A DNA stretch of 49,232 nucleotides, from contig SUZR01000013.1 of NCBI GenBank assembly GCA_015059845.1, positions 1 through 49,232 of the forward strand, given 5' to 3'. Of the stretch, positions 1 to 8,453 are shown piece after piece. Source of the stretch: Rikenellaceae bacterium. GTDB lineage: Bacteria > Bacteroidota > Bacteroidia > Bacteroidales > Rikenellaceae. The number at the start of each line of letters is the position of its first letter. The stretch's first letter is position 1. The notes beneath the pieces were generated by a model. It was not told the DNA's origin. It made no database searches and saw nothing but the letters and a program-made list of their open reading frames with translations. Position numbers and translations under genes: made by a program.

Positions 1-809
1 CCTTACGGGGTAAGGGGAAGGTGTCTGCATACAAGTCATGTCAAGCGTTTCTAAGCCTAGAGTCAGACACAATCGTCACAAGCAAGGGCTAAATCTGACA
101 CTCGAAAAATTATCTGCGGATTTTAGGGTTAATAAAAAAATAAGTGGTTTTCAAAATTGGTCAGTAGCAAAACAGAGGGGTCAGCTCCGTTTTGCAAGGG
201 GTGATTTGCTGTTAAAGTTCATTGGTCAGGTTGTTCTTTGGTCAGTCAATCACAAAGCGAATTTATATAAAAAAAAGTAGCCAACCAAATTTTTTAACCT
301 TCGCGGCGGATGGTTTTTCTTCCGTCGATGCGAGATTTAGAACTAATTTGGTCTATATTTCTATAGTATTGAAAATTAAGAAAATAAGCCTAAAAACAAA
401 ACTCTTACAGTGGCTCTGTGGGTTGAAATAAATGTTCGGGTAGCGGATTGTTGAAGTTAAATAAATGAACTGTATGGTGGCTTATATATGCAGGCTTATT
501 GTCGGGATGATGTTCTCGGTTTTAACCTGAATTTGAACTTGCGGGCGGCGATAGTGAAAAATAAGAAAAGCTGGAGCCTGATGTGCGTGTTTTTACGGCT
601 CTTTTTGTGCAGTTTTGTGAGTGGCGATTTTTCGCAAAAAAAATTTTTTCATTTCGAGCAATTTTTTTTCGATTGGAGGACCGTTCTATGCAAAATAAGA
701 GGTTTTTGCATAAAAATTCGGGGTGAAGCGGATAAATCGGCGGGTGAATCGCCCTGTATGTGGAGAGTTGTGTGGTGAGTGTGATTCTTTGACGACGGGT
801 AGGGGAGAT
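1..809. other. Spacer without a supportable gene
   Basis: I see no gene here. Short open frames exist (up to about 96 codons), but they run through homopolymer tracts, have no recognisable family and overlap each other. Structure seen: inverted repeat GTGTCTG (21-27) / CAGACAC (64-70), a hairpin GCAAAAC (167-173) / GTTTTGC (189-195), four GGTCAG hexamers between about 159 and 245, and poly-A/poly-T tracts around 637-670. It may hold the end of an upstream unit or an unrecognised RNA; I cannot tell. Confidence 0.5.
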
Positions 810-840
810 TTTGCGATGTGGAAAAATTTTTTTATATTTG
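810..840 (+). promoter_or_regulatory. Bacteroidota-type promoter for the glycerate kinase operon
   Basis: TTTG at 810-813, 19 bases, then TATATTTG at 833-840. This matches the -33/-7 consensus of the Bacteroidota primary sigma factor exactly. The expected start is near 847, giving a leader of about 45 bases before the ATG at 893. Confidence 0.8.
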
Positions 841-892
841 GGAATGCGGAGGTTTTATTAGACCTTTTATTATATAATAATCGTGAGGTTTT

Positions 893-2032
893 ATGAAGAA
901 GATAACCGTAGCTGTTGATTCCTTCAAGGGCTCGCTCTCGTCGCAGGAGGTGGCCGATGCCTTTGAGGTGGGTGCGAAGCGAGTGCTGCCGCACTGCGAG
1001 GTGCGAAAGGTGAGTGTGGCTGATGGCGGCGAGGGCACGGTCGATGCCCTTGTGCAGATGCTCGATGGCGAATATGTTACACTTGTTGTTGCCGACCCGC
1101 TGATGCGTCCAATCGAGGCGCGGTATGGCATTGTTGATGGTGGGCGTGTGGCTGTGATGGAGATGTCGGCCGCGAGTGGCCTGCCGCTGCTTAAGCCTGA
1201 GGAGCGTAATCCGCTTAAGACGACCACGTATGGCACGGGCGAGATGATTGCCGATGCGTTGAGGCGCGGCTGCCGTAAATTCCTGATTGGAATCGGCGGC
1301 AGTGCTACCAACGATGCGGGCGTGGGAATGTTGCGTGCGCTGGGATTTCGTTTCCTCGACTCTAAGGGGCAGGAACTTGTTGGCGGCGGTGAGATATTGG
1401 AACGAATAGACACCATTGACGATAGTGCTGCGCTCAGGGAGCTGCGCGAGGCGACCTTCACGGTTGCGTGCGATGTGACTAATCCGCTCTATGGCCCGCG
1501 TGGTGCGGCCTATGTCTTTGCTCCGCAGAAGGGTGCCGACGAGGCAATGGTGGAGCGCCTGGATGGCGGACTGAAGAATTTTGCCGAGGCTGTCAAACGA
1601 TATAATGGCGAGGATATCTCGGCTCTGCCGGGGGCAGGTGCTGCTGGCGGCTTGGGCGGAGGATTCAAGGCCCTGCTTGGGGCGCGTCTGGAGCGAGGTG
1701 TTGAGATGGTGCTTGGAGCTATACACTTCGATGATATTATTGCCGACTGCGACATCGTGATAACGGGCGAGGGACGCCTTGATGCTCAGACGGTTATGGG
1801 TAAGACGCCGAGCGGCGTGCTGCGTGCAGCGCAGCGACATAATATCCCTTGCGTGGCCATTGGTGGCGCTGTGGCGCAGTGTAAGGAGCTTGAAGAGAGT
1901 GGCTTTGCGGCCATTCTGCCTATTGTGTCGGGCCCTATGCCGTTGGAGCAGGCTATGCAGCGTGAGGTGGCTGAGGCTAATGTGGAGCGCACGGCCGAGC
2001 AGATAGTGAAGTTGTTGAATTTGAATATATAA
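893..2032 (+). CDS. Glycerate kinase (GarK/GlxK family)
   Basis: This 379-residue protein phosphorylates glycerate with ATP, feeding it into lower glycolysis as phosphoglycerate. The N-terminus (MKKITVAVDSFKGSLSS), the VADGGEGT segment near residue 42 and the IGGSATNDAG segment near residue 132 are hallmarks of the type of glycerate kinase found in E. coli GarK/GlxK, and the length is normal for the family. It starts at the first ATG behind a consensus promoter and is followed after 6 bases by a GntP-family permease, so the pair probably imports and activates glycerate or a related sugar acid. Whether the product is 2- or 3-phosphoglycerate cannot be read from the sequence. Confidence 0.93.
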   Translation: MKKITVAVDSFKGSLSSQEVADAFEVGAKRVLPHCEVRKVSVADGGEGTVDALVQMLDGEYVTLVVADPLMRPIEARYGIVDGGRVAVMEMSAASGLPLLKPEERNPLKTTTYGTGEMIADALRRGCRKFLIGIGGSATNDAGVGMLRALGFRFLDSKGQELVGGGEILERIDTIDDSAALRELREATFTVACDVTNPLYGPRGAAYVFAPQKGADEAMVERLDGGLKNFAEAVKRYNGEDISALPGAGAAGGLGGGFKALLGARLERGVEMVLGAIHFDDIIADCDIVITGEGRLDAQTVMGKTPSGVLRAAQRHNIPCVAIGGAVAQCKELEESGFAAILPIVSGPMPLEQAMQREVAEANVERTAEQIVKLLNLNI

Positions 2033-2038
2033 GGAGTT

Positions 2039-3295
2039 ATGAATACAGCTTTGGGAGCAATCATTGGCCTTGTGTTGGCCATTGTGCTGATTATCCGCCG
2101 ATTTTCGCCCGTGTATAGCCTGCTGTTGGGTGCTGTTGTGGGTGGCCTGCTGGGCGGTATGGGATTGGATGGTACGGTCGGAAATATGATTTCGGGCGTG
2201 AAGGATATAACCCCCGCCATCATCAGAATCATCGCTGCAGGCGTTCTGTCGGGCGTGCTTATCAAGACGGGCGCGGCAGCCTCTATCTCGCATACTATCG
2301 TGAATCGTCTGGGCGACAAGCACGTATATCTCGCTCTGGCTCTCTCTACGATGTTGCTGACGGCCGTAGGCGTCTTTGTTGATGTGGCGGTTATCACCGT
2401 GGCACCCATCGCTATAATCATCTCCGAGCGCTTGGGCATAGGTAAGTTCGGCATCCTGCTGGCTATGATTGGCGGCGGAAAGTGCGGAAATATTATCTCA
2501 CCCAACCCCAATACGATTATCGCTGCCGAGAATTTCGGTGCGCCCTTGTCGTCGGTTATGTTGGCCAACGTCGTGGCGGCGGTTGTGGGACTTATCATTA
2601 CGGTATATGTTATCCTGCCGTTGCTTGCTCGCCGCGATAGGAGCGGGAGTGAGCAAGTGGCTGCGCAGAGCGTAAAGGATGAGTCGCTGCCATCGTTCTG
2701 GGCAAGTATCTCGGGTCCGGTTGTGGTTATGGTGCTGTTGATGTTGCGCCCTGTGGCGGGTATTGCCATTGACCCGCTGATTGCCCTGCCCATCGGTGGC
2801 GTGGTTGGAATATGCGCTACGCGTAAGTGGCAGCTGACGGTCGAGAGCGTGAGCTATGGTCTGGAAAAGATGTCGGTGGTGGCTGTGCTGTTGGTAAGTA
2901 CGGGTGCTATTGCAGGAATCATAAAGGCCTCGACCTTGACCGATGCGCTTATCGCAATGCTTGGCGATGGCTCTTCGGCGCGAGTTTTGTTGGCTCCACT
3001 GTCGGGAGCTATAATGTCGGCCGCAACGGCCTCTACGACGGCGGGTGCTACCATTGCCTCAGCCTCATTCTCGCAGGCCATCTTGGCGTCGGGTATGTCG
3101 GCCGTGTGGGGTGCTGCGCTGGTGAATGTGGGAGCAACGGTTCTGGACCACCTGCCGCACGGCTCATTCTTCCACGCTACGGGAGGTGCTGTCGAGATGG
3201 GAATCAAGGAACGCCTGAAGCTCATCCCCTACGAGTCGCTGGTGGGTCTGGTACTTACGGCCTGCTCGGTAGTGGTTTATCTTATAGTAGGATAA
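2039..3295 (+). CDS. GntP-family gluconate/glycerate:H+ permease
   Basis: This is a 418-residue very hydrophobic inner-membrane protein with about 12 membrane segments and glycine-rich turns, of the gluconate:H+ symporter (GntP) family. Family signs include the GGGKCGNIISPNPNT segment around residue 144 and the HLPHGSFFHATGG segment around residue 370, which resembles the conserved C-terminal LPHSG-type motif. It lies 6 bases after the glycerate kinase gene and has no promoter of its own, so it is co-transcribed. The neighbour suggests glycerate as substrate, but gluconate or another hydroxy acid is possible. A run of 85 bases without a clear terminator separates it from the peroxidase gene. 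Confidence 0.88.
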   Translation: MNTALGAIIGLVLAIVLIIRRFSPVYSLLLGAVVGGLLGGMGLDGTVGNMISGVKDITPAIIRIIAAGVLSGVLIKTGAAASISHTIVNRLGDKHVYLALALSTMLLTAVGVFVDVAVITVAPIAIIISERLGIGKFGILLAMIGGGKCGNIISPNPNTIIAAENFGAPLSSVMLANVVAAVVGLIITVYVILPLLARRDRSGSEQVAAQSVKDESLPSFWASISGPVVVMVLLMLRPVAGIAIDPLIALPIGGVVGICATRKWQLTVESVSYGLEKMSVVAVLLVSTGAIAGIIKASTLTDALIAMLGDGSSARVLLAPLSGAIMSAATASTTAGATIASASFSQAILASGMSAVWGAALVNVGATVLDHLPHGSFFHATGGAVEMGIKERLKLIPYESLVGLVLTACSVVVYLIVG

Positions 3296-3315
3296 TTTTT
3301 TCTTATAGAAAATAG

Positions 3316-3348
3316 TTGGTGGAAACTGATTTTTTGTGGTATATTTAC
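3316..3348 (+). promoter_or_regulatory. Probable promoter of the cytochrome c peroxidase gene
   Basis: TTG at 3316-3318 and TATATTTAC at 3340-3348. The -7 element differs from TAnnTTTGC at one base and the -33 element is partial. The start codon follows 33 bases later. Confidence 0.5.
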
Positions 3349-3381
3349 AGAAGAAAATCCTAAATCAAAAAATACGAAGCT

Positions 3382-4758
3382 ATGAAGAAGAGTACAGTCG
3401 GAATTTTGATGCTTACGGTGGCGGTTGCTGTGGCGACTATCTACACCGTTATGAACCGTCCGCCCGCAGCCGATTTGAGCCTCAGCGAGCAGACGTTGCA
3501 GATTCTTGAAGAGGGCGGTTGTATCAGTTGCCACTCGTCAGACCCCGTGCTTCCGTTCTATGCCAAGATGCCCATTGCAGGTGATTTGGTGCAGAAGGAT
3601 GTGGCGGAGGGTTATCGTGCGTACGATATAACTCCTCTGATGTCGGCCTTGAGCAGCGGCTCGGAGCCCAATCCTGTGGATGTGGCTAAGGTCGAGAAGG
3701 TTGCGCGTGATCAGCGTATGCCTATGGCTAAGTATTATCTGATGCATTGGGGTAGCCAGATGACCGCCGCCAAGCGCGATATCATCACGATGTGGGCGCA
3801 GGCGTATCGTATGGCACACTATAACGATGGCCTTGTGGATAAGCACGCGGGTGAGCCCGTGCGTCCTATTGCATTGACGGTTGATGTTGACGAGCGCAAG
3901 GCGAAGTTGGGTAGAGAACTCTATCACGATGTACGTCTTTCGGCCGACAACACCATCTCGTGCGCTTCGTGCCACGGTCTGGAGACGGCAGGTGTGGATA
4001 ACAAGCAGTACTCGGAGGGCGTAGGTGGCCAGAAGGGTGGCGTGAATGCTCCGACCGTATATAATGCTGTATATAATTTCGTGCAGTTCTGGGATGGTCG
4101 TGCTGCAACGCTTGCTGACCAGGCGGCAGGACCTCCGTTGAATCCCGTGGAGATGGCTTCGCAGTCGTTTGACGAGATTATCGCAAAATTGGAGAAGGAT
4201 AAGGCATACGTCGAGGCGTTCAAGGAGATTTATCCCGATGGAATCACCGAGGCAAACATCACCGATGCCATCGAGGAGTTCGAGATGACACTCACAACGC
4301 CTAACGCTCCGTTTGATAAGTACTTGCGCGGAGACGATGCGGCCATTTCGGCTGAGGCTAAACGAGGCTACGAGCTCTTCAAGGAGTATAACTGTGCTAC
4401 GTGCCACGTAGGTCCTAATCTGGGTGGTGAGTCGTATGAGCTGATGGGCCTGCGTGACCACTACTTTGAGGCACGCGGTTTGGCTCTGACCGAGGAGGAT
4501 AACGGCCGTTACAAGCAGACGCAGCAGGAGCGTGACCGCCATCGTTTCAAGGTGCCGGGCTTGCGTAATGTGGCCCTCACGTGGCCTTACTACCACGATG
4601 GTACACGCGCTACGCTGGAGGAGGCTGTACGCGATATGGGTACCTACCAGTCTGGTGTGGAGCTTACCGAGCAGCAGACGGCTGACATTGTAGCCTTCCT
4701 GAACACGCTTACGGGTGAGTACGAGGGTAAGCCGTTGACGAATGTAAATAAGCAGTAG
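3382..4758 (+). CDS. Three-haem cytochrome c peroxidase (Haem_bd + CCP/MauG domains)
   Basis: This 458-residue exported or membrane-anchored protein should reduce hydrogen peroxide with electrons from the quinol/cytochrome pool. Residues 1-25 form an uncleaved-looking signal anchor. Three CxxCH haem c sites are visible: C47-C50-H51, C194-C197-H198 and C338-C341-H342. The first lies in an N-terminal Haem_bd-like domain (about 40-145); the other two belong to the classic di-haem CCP/MauG fold, with the low-potential haem domain first. The extra N-terminal haem recalls the E. coli YhjA/Ccp design, in which it passes quinol electrons to the peroxidase. The gene stands alone between its own promoter and a strong terminator. 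It needs a cytochrome c maturation system encoded elsewhere. Confidence 0.93.
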   Translation: MKKSTVGILMLTVAVAVATIYTVMNRPPAADLSLSEQTLQILEEGGCISCHSSDPVLPFYAKMPIAGDLVQKDVAEGYRAYDITPLMSALSSGSEPNPVDVAKVEKVARDQRMPMAKYYLMHWGSQMTAAKRDIITMWAQAYRMAHYNDGLVDKHAGEPVRPIALTVDVDERKAKLGRELYHDVRLSADNTISCASCHGLETAGVDNKQYSEGVGGQKGGVNAPTVYNAVYNFVQFWDGRAATLADQAAGPPLNPVEMASQSFDEIIAKLEKDKAYVEAFKEIYPDGITEANITDAIEEFEMTLTTPNAPFDKYLRGDDAAISAEAKRGYELFKEYNCATCHVGPNLGGESYELMGLRDHYFEARGLALTEEDNGRYKQTQQERDRHRFKVPGLRNVALTWPYYHDGTRATLEEAVRDMGTYQSGVELTEQQTADIVAFLNTLTGEYEGKPLTNVNKQ

Positions 4759-4775
4759 TTTGCAGAATATGATAT

Positions 4776-4815
4776 TGAGTCTGCCTGGGTTTTGGCCTTG
4801 GCAGACTCATTTGTT
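4776..4815 (+). terminator. Intrinsic terminator after the peroxidase gene
   Basis: Perfect 10-bp stem TGAGTCTGCC (4776-4785) / GGCAGACTCA (4800-4809) followed by a T-rich stretch. The same core stem GTCTGCC/GGCAGAC recurs in the terminator at 9946-9976. Confidence 0.75.
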
Positions 4816-4915
4816 TTCGGTCGTTGTGGTGTTGCTTGCGGCTCAAAGGAGGATAAATAATAACTAAATGCACTATTTTTTCGTAAAAATGGTAGTATTT
4901 CTAAAGATTTTTGAT

Positions 4916-4924
4916 GATATTTGC
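4916..4924 (+). promoter_or_regulatory. Probable -7 element upstream of nadB
   Basis: GATATTTGC, one base from TAnnTTTGC; no good -33 box is seen. If used, transcription starts near 4930 and the mRNA leader is only about 15 bases, which rules out the in-frame TTG at 4921 as the start of nadB. Confidence 0.45.
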
Positions 4925-4944
4925 ATTATCATTACCCAAACAAG

Positions 4945-6570
4945 ATGTATAAATTTGATTATATAATCGTTGGTAGCGGACTCGCTGGTTTATATGCCGC
5001 TTATAAGGCATCAATGAAGGGCAGTGTGGCAGTGATAACCAAGTCGTTCCTGCGCGAGAGTAACTCGTTCAACGCTCAGGGCGGAATTGCCGCTGTGACA
5101 TCTAATGACGATAATCCTGAGATTCATAAGTCGGATACGCTTATCGCAGGCCGCGGCCTCTGCGAGGAGGGCGCTGTGGATATCCTTGTAAATGAGGGCC
5201 CCGACCGTATTGACGAGATTATCGCCGACGGTATGAAGTTCGATACCGAGAATGGCTCTCTGGCCTTAGGCCTTGAGGGCGGACATCATAAGCGCCGTAT
5301 CCTGCACGCGGGTGGCGATGCTACGGGACGTTGGATAACGGAGTTCGCTATCTCAAAGGTCTTGGAGCGCGATAACATCAAGATTTTCGAGAATACTCTG
5401 CTGCTTGACCTGCTCGTCAAGGATGGCACGTGCTATGGTGTGCGCTGCTGGAGCGAGAACGACGAGTTGCAGGCCGAGAGCGATGGCAGCGAGGTTATGC
5501 TCTTCGCCAACCACGTATTCCTAACATCGGGAGGCGCTTCGGCCGTATATGCCCGCACGACAAATCCCCAGACAACAATCGGTGACGGTGTGGCTATCGC
5601 CTATAAGGCTGGTTGCCGCATCATAGATATGGAGTTCATACAGTTCCACCCCTCGGGGTTGTATCTGAAGGACTCTCCGCGAGCCTTCCTCATCAGCGAG
5701 GCGGTGCGTGGCGAGCGTGCCCACCTCTTAGGCAAGGATGGCAAGCGTTTTATGGTGCCCATCCACGAACTTGCAGAGCTTGCTCCGCGCGATATTGTAG
5801 CCCGCTCGATTTACAAGCAGATGAAGGCCGATGATATGCCCTATGTTACTCTGTCGCTCAAGCACCTCGATCCCGAGATGATTGTAAAGCGCTTCCCCGG
5901 TATATATGCCCAGTGCAAGGAGTTTGGCTACGACCTTACGCAAGAGATTCCCGTAGCACCTGCGGCTCACTACTCGGTGGGAGGTGTTTTGTCGAATAGC
6001 AACGGCCGCACGGATGTCAAGCGCCTGTATGTGTGTGGCGAGGTGGCAGCAACGGGTATTATGGGAGCTAATCGTTTGGCTTCTAATTCGTTGATTGAGT
6101 GCTTGGTCTTTGCAAACCGCGCTGTGGAGGATACCGTTAAGGTGGGAGCCGTAAAGGAGTTCCCCGACTTTGCGAAGCAGTATAGCCGCGATAACGATAA
6201 TGCGCAACTCTATGCAGAGCTGAAGCAGCAGGTGTCGGATATTATGAACGCCCACGCAGGCATTATCCGTAGCGAGGAGGGCTTGAAGCAGGGCCTGCAG
6301 AAGATTGAGCAGCTGAGAAACGTAATCAAACAGAAGCAGGATGAGCGCGGTGGTGAGCAGAATAGAGAGTATTACCTCGAGGCGTCGCGTCGTCTGTTGT
6401 GCGTTGCACGCCTGATTATGTCGCCTGCGTTGCTGCGCGAGGAGAGCCGTGGCGGTCACTACCGCGAGGATTTCCCCTGCGCTGACGAGGCTTTTGCTCT
6501 GCACTCGGTGCAGCGTCGTGGCGAGCAGATTACAACCGCACCCGTAAATAGTAACTATTTTAATTTTTAA
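4945..6570 (+). CDS. nadB: L-aspartate oxidase NadB
   Basis: NadB is an FAD enzyme that oxidises L-aspartate to iminoaspartate, the first step of de novo NAD synthesis. The protein (about 541 residues) opens with the dinucleotide-binding motif DYIIVGSGLAGLYAA and carries the flavoprotein segments SFNAQGGIAAV near residue 50 and HAGGDATGRWI near residue 130; the succinate dehydrogenase/fumarate reductase flavoprotein-type C-terminal helical domain is present. I chose ATG 4945 (MYKFDYII) rather than the upstream TTG at 4921, which sits in the -7 box. The stop is 7 bases before nadC, so nadB-nadC-nadA form one operon. Confidence 0.95.
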   Translation: MYKFDYIIVGSGLAGLYAAYKASMKGSVAVITKSFLRESNSFNAQGGIAAVTSNDDNPEIHKSDTLIAGRGLCEEGAVDILVNEGPDRIDEIIADGMKFDTENGSLALGLEGGHHKRRILHAGGDATGRWITEFAISKVLERDNIKIFENTLLLDLLVKDGTCYGVRCWSENDELQAESDGSEVMLFANHVFLTSGGASAVYARTTNPQTTIGDGVAIAYKAGCRIIDMEFIQFHPSGLYLKDSPRAFLISEAVRGERAHLLGKDGKRFMVPIHELAELAPRDIVARSIYKQMKADDMPYVTLSLKHLDPEMIVKRFPGIYAQCKEFGYDLTQEIPVAPAAHYSVGGVLSNSNGRTDVKRLYVCGEVAATGIMGANRLASNSLIECLVFANRAVEDTVKVGAVKEFPDFAKQYSRDNDNAQLYAELKQQVSDIMNAHAGIIRSEEGLKQGLQKIEQLRNVIKQKQDERGGEQNREYYLEASRRLLCVARLIMSPALLREESRGGHYREDFPCADEAFALHSVQRRGEQITTAPVNSNYFNF

Positions 6571-6577
6571 GCGAAAT

Positions 6578-7426
6578 ATGCAGTACGAGAACTTAATCAA
6601 CAAGCTCCTCGACCTCGGTATCGAGGAGGATATCAACACAGGTGATATCACCACCGAGTCTATCATCCCTGAGTCGATGAACGCTGCGGCTACGATGACC
6701 GCCAAGCAGGATGGTGTTATCTCTGGTCTGGAGATTGTGAAGATGGTCTATGACCGTTTCCAGCAGGATGTGGTCTTTACTCCCTACTTCAAGGATGGCG
6801 ATTCGGTGAAGAAGGGAGATGTTATCCTCAAGGTGGAGGCCACCTATCCCACACTGCTGCGCGGTGAGCGTCTCTCGTTGAACATATTTCAGCGTATGTG
6901 CGGTATCGCAACCGAGACGGCAAAGTATGTAAAGGAGCTGGCCGACACCCACACCGAGCTGCTCGATACACGTAAGACCGCACCTGGCCTTCGCGTGTTG
7001 GATAAGATGGCCGTGAAGCACGGCGGCGGCACAAACCACCGTATGGGTCTGTACGATATGGCGATGATTAAGGATAACCATATCAAGATGGCTGGCGGCA
7101 TTGCAAAGGCCGTTGAGCAGGTGCGTGCGCGTATTGCCGAGGGTATAAAGATTGAGGTGGAGACCACAAATCTCGACGAGGTGCATCAGGCCATCGAGGC
7201 GGGTGCCGATATCATTATGCTCGATAATATGGATACTAAAACTATGACCGAGGCCGTTTCTATTATCAAGGCGGCCGATAAGGGTATCAAGACCGAGGCG
7301 TCGGGTAATATGAATATCCCTCGCTTGAAGGAGGTGGCTTCGACGGGTGTTGATTACATCAGCGTAGGAGCCCTGACCCACACGGTTAAGGGTATGGATA
7401 TCAGTATGAATATCGAGGTCGAGTAA
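6578..7426 (+). CDS. nadC: Nicotinate-nucleotide pyrophosphorylase (carboxylating) NadC
   Basis: NadC (282 residues) converts quinolinate and PRPP to nicotinate mononucleotide, CO2 and pyrophosphate. The family signature is seen as DTRKTAPGLRVLDKMAV followed by GGGTNHRMGLYDMAMIKDNH (about residues 131-170), with the IEVE and IMLDNM segments of the barrel further on. Length is normal. It is the middle gene of the nadBCA operon, 7 bases after nadB and 15 before nadA; no Shine-Dalgarno site is visible, as is usual in this phylum. Confidence 0.96.
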   Translation: MQYENLINKLLDLGIEEDINTGDITTESIIPESMNAAATMTAKQDGVISGLEIVKMVYDRFQQDVVFTPYFKDGDSVKKGDVILKVEATYPTLLRGERLSLNIFQRMCGIATETAKYVKELADTHTELLDTRKTAPGLRVLDKMAVKHGGGTNHRMGLYDMAMIKDNHIKMAGGIAKAVEQVRARIAEGIKIEVETTNLDEVHQAIEAGADIIMLDNMDTKTMTEAVSIIKAADKGIKTEASGNMNIPRLKEVASTGVDYISVGALTHTVKGMDISMNIEVE

Positions 7427-7441
7427 CGAAAAAGATTTACT

Positions 7442-8374
7442 ATGACAAAGGTTGAACTCAAGCAGCGTATCGAGCAGCTCAAACGCGAGAAAGGGGCCGT
7501 TATTTTGGCTCATTACTATACTTCGGATGATGTGCAGGAGGTGGCTGATTTTTTGGGTGACTCGCTTGCTCTGTCGGTTAAGGCACGCGATATTGACACC
7601 CCTATAATCCTCTTTGCGGGAGTGAATTTTATGGCCGAGACGGCCAAGGTGCTCTCGCCCGACAAGAAGGTGCTTCTGCCCGTACCCGAGGCTGGTTGCT
7701 CGCTGGCCGAGTCGTGCGAGGCGGCTGCTTTTGCCGAGTTCAAGGCTAAGTATCCCGACCATAAGGTTGTGTCGTATGTTAATACGTCGGTGGGCGTGAA
7801 GGCGCTGACGGATGTCTGCTGTACCTCGACAAATGCACTGAAGGTGGTGGAGAGTATTCCGCGCGAGCAGCCTATAATCTTTGCACCTGACCGCAACTTA
7901 GGCTCTTATATTCAAAAACTTACGGGACGTGATAATATGGTTTTGTGGGATGGAGCCTGCACCGTACACGAGGAGTTTTCGTTGGAGAAGATTCTGGAGT
8001 TGAAGGCCGCACACCCCGCAGCGAAGGTTGTGGTGCATCCTGAGTGCAAAGCGTATATCATTGAGGTTGCCGACTATGTTGGCTCTACGGCGGGTATTTT
8101 GGATTACTGCGGCGAGTCGGAGGCTGAGGAGTTTATCGTGGTGACCGAGTCGGGTATTCTGGCTGAGATGCGCAAGCGTTATCCTGCGAAGAGATTTATC
8201 CCCGCGCCGCCGATGGATTCGACCTGCGGTTGCAACGAGTGTCGCTATATGAAGATGGTGACGCTGGAGAATATTCTCTCGTGTCTTGAGAATGAGTCGC
8301 CCGCAGTGGAGATTGATGAGCCGACACGCAAGGCGGCGGAGCGTTCGATAATAAATATGGTAAACATAAAGTAA
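7442..8374 (+). CDS. nadA: Quinolinate synthase NadA
   Basis: NadA (310 residues) condenses iminoaspartate from NadB with dihydroxyacetone phosphate to quinolinate, using an oxygen-sensitive [4Fe-4S] cluster. The N-terminal AHYYTSDDVQEVADFLGDS motif, and cluster cysteines at C86 (EAGCSLAE), C173 (GACTVH) and in CGCNEC near 262-267 (the position of the third ligand) are all present. It closes the nadBCA operon, which thus covers aspartate to nicotinate mononucleotide. A two-way terminator follows at 8421-8452, shared with the convergent DUF362 gene. Confidence 0.96.
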   Translation: MTKVELKQRIEQLKREKGAVILAHYYTSDDVQEVADFLGDSLALSVKARDIDTPIILFAGVNFMAETAKVLSPDKKVLLPVPEAGCSLAESCEAAAFAEFKAKYPDHKVVSYVNTSVGVKALTDVCCTSTNALKVVESIPREQPIIFAPDRNLGSYIQKLTGRDNMVLWDGACTVHEEFSLEKILELKAAHPAAKVVVHPECKAYIIEVADYVGSTAGILDYCGESEAEEFIVVTESGILAEMRKRYPAKRFIPAPPMDSTCGCNECRYMKMVTLENILSCLENESPAVEIDEPTRKAAERSIINMVNIK

Positions 8375-8420
8375 AAGTTATCTTGCGTGGCTCTCTCTGC
8401 ATTTAGCACGTTTTCGAAAT

Positions 8421-8452
8421 AAAAAGGCTATCCAAATCGGATAGCCTTTTTT
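8421..8452. terminator. Bidirectional terminator between nadA and the DUF362 gene
   Basis: AAAAAGGCTATCC (8421-8433) pairs with GGATAGCCTTTTT (8439-8451), giving A/T tracts on both flanks, so it serves both convergent genes. Confidence 0.88.
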
Positions 8453-8453
8453 G

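Noticed and set aside
38..778. Short open frames in the first 0.8 kb
   Set aside because: They have no family match that I recognise, cross homopolymer tracts and overlap one another.
686..2323. 545-codon open frame on the minus strand opposite glycerate kinase
   Set aside because: It is a shadow of a clear plus-strand gene, is rich in His/Arg/Gln as such shadows are, and has no family features.
3538..4596. 352-codon minus-strand frame opposite the peroxidase
   Set aside because: Shadow frame; the plus strand has three haem motifs and a signal anchor.
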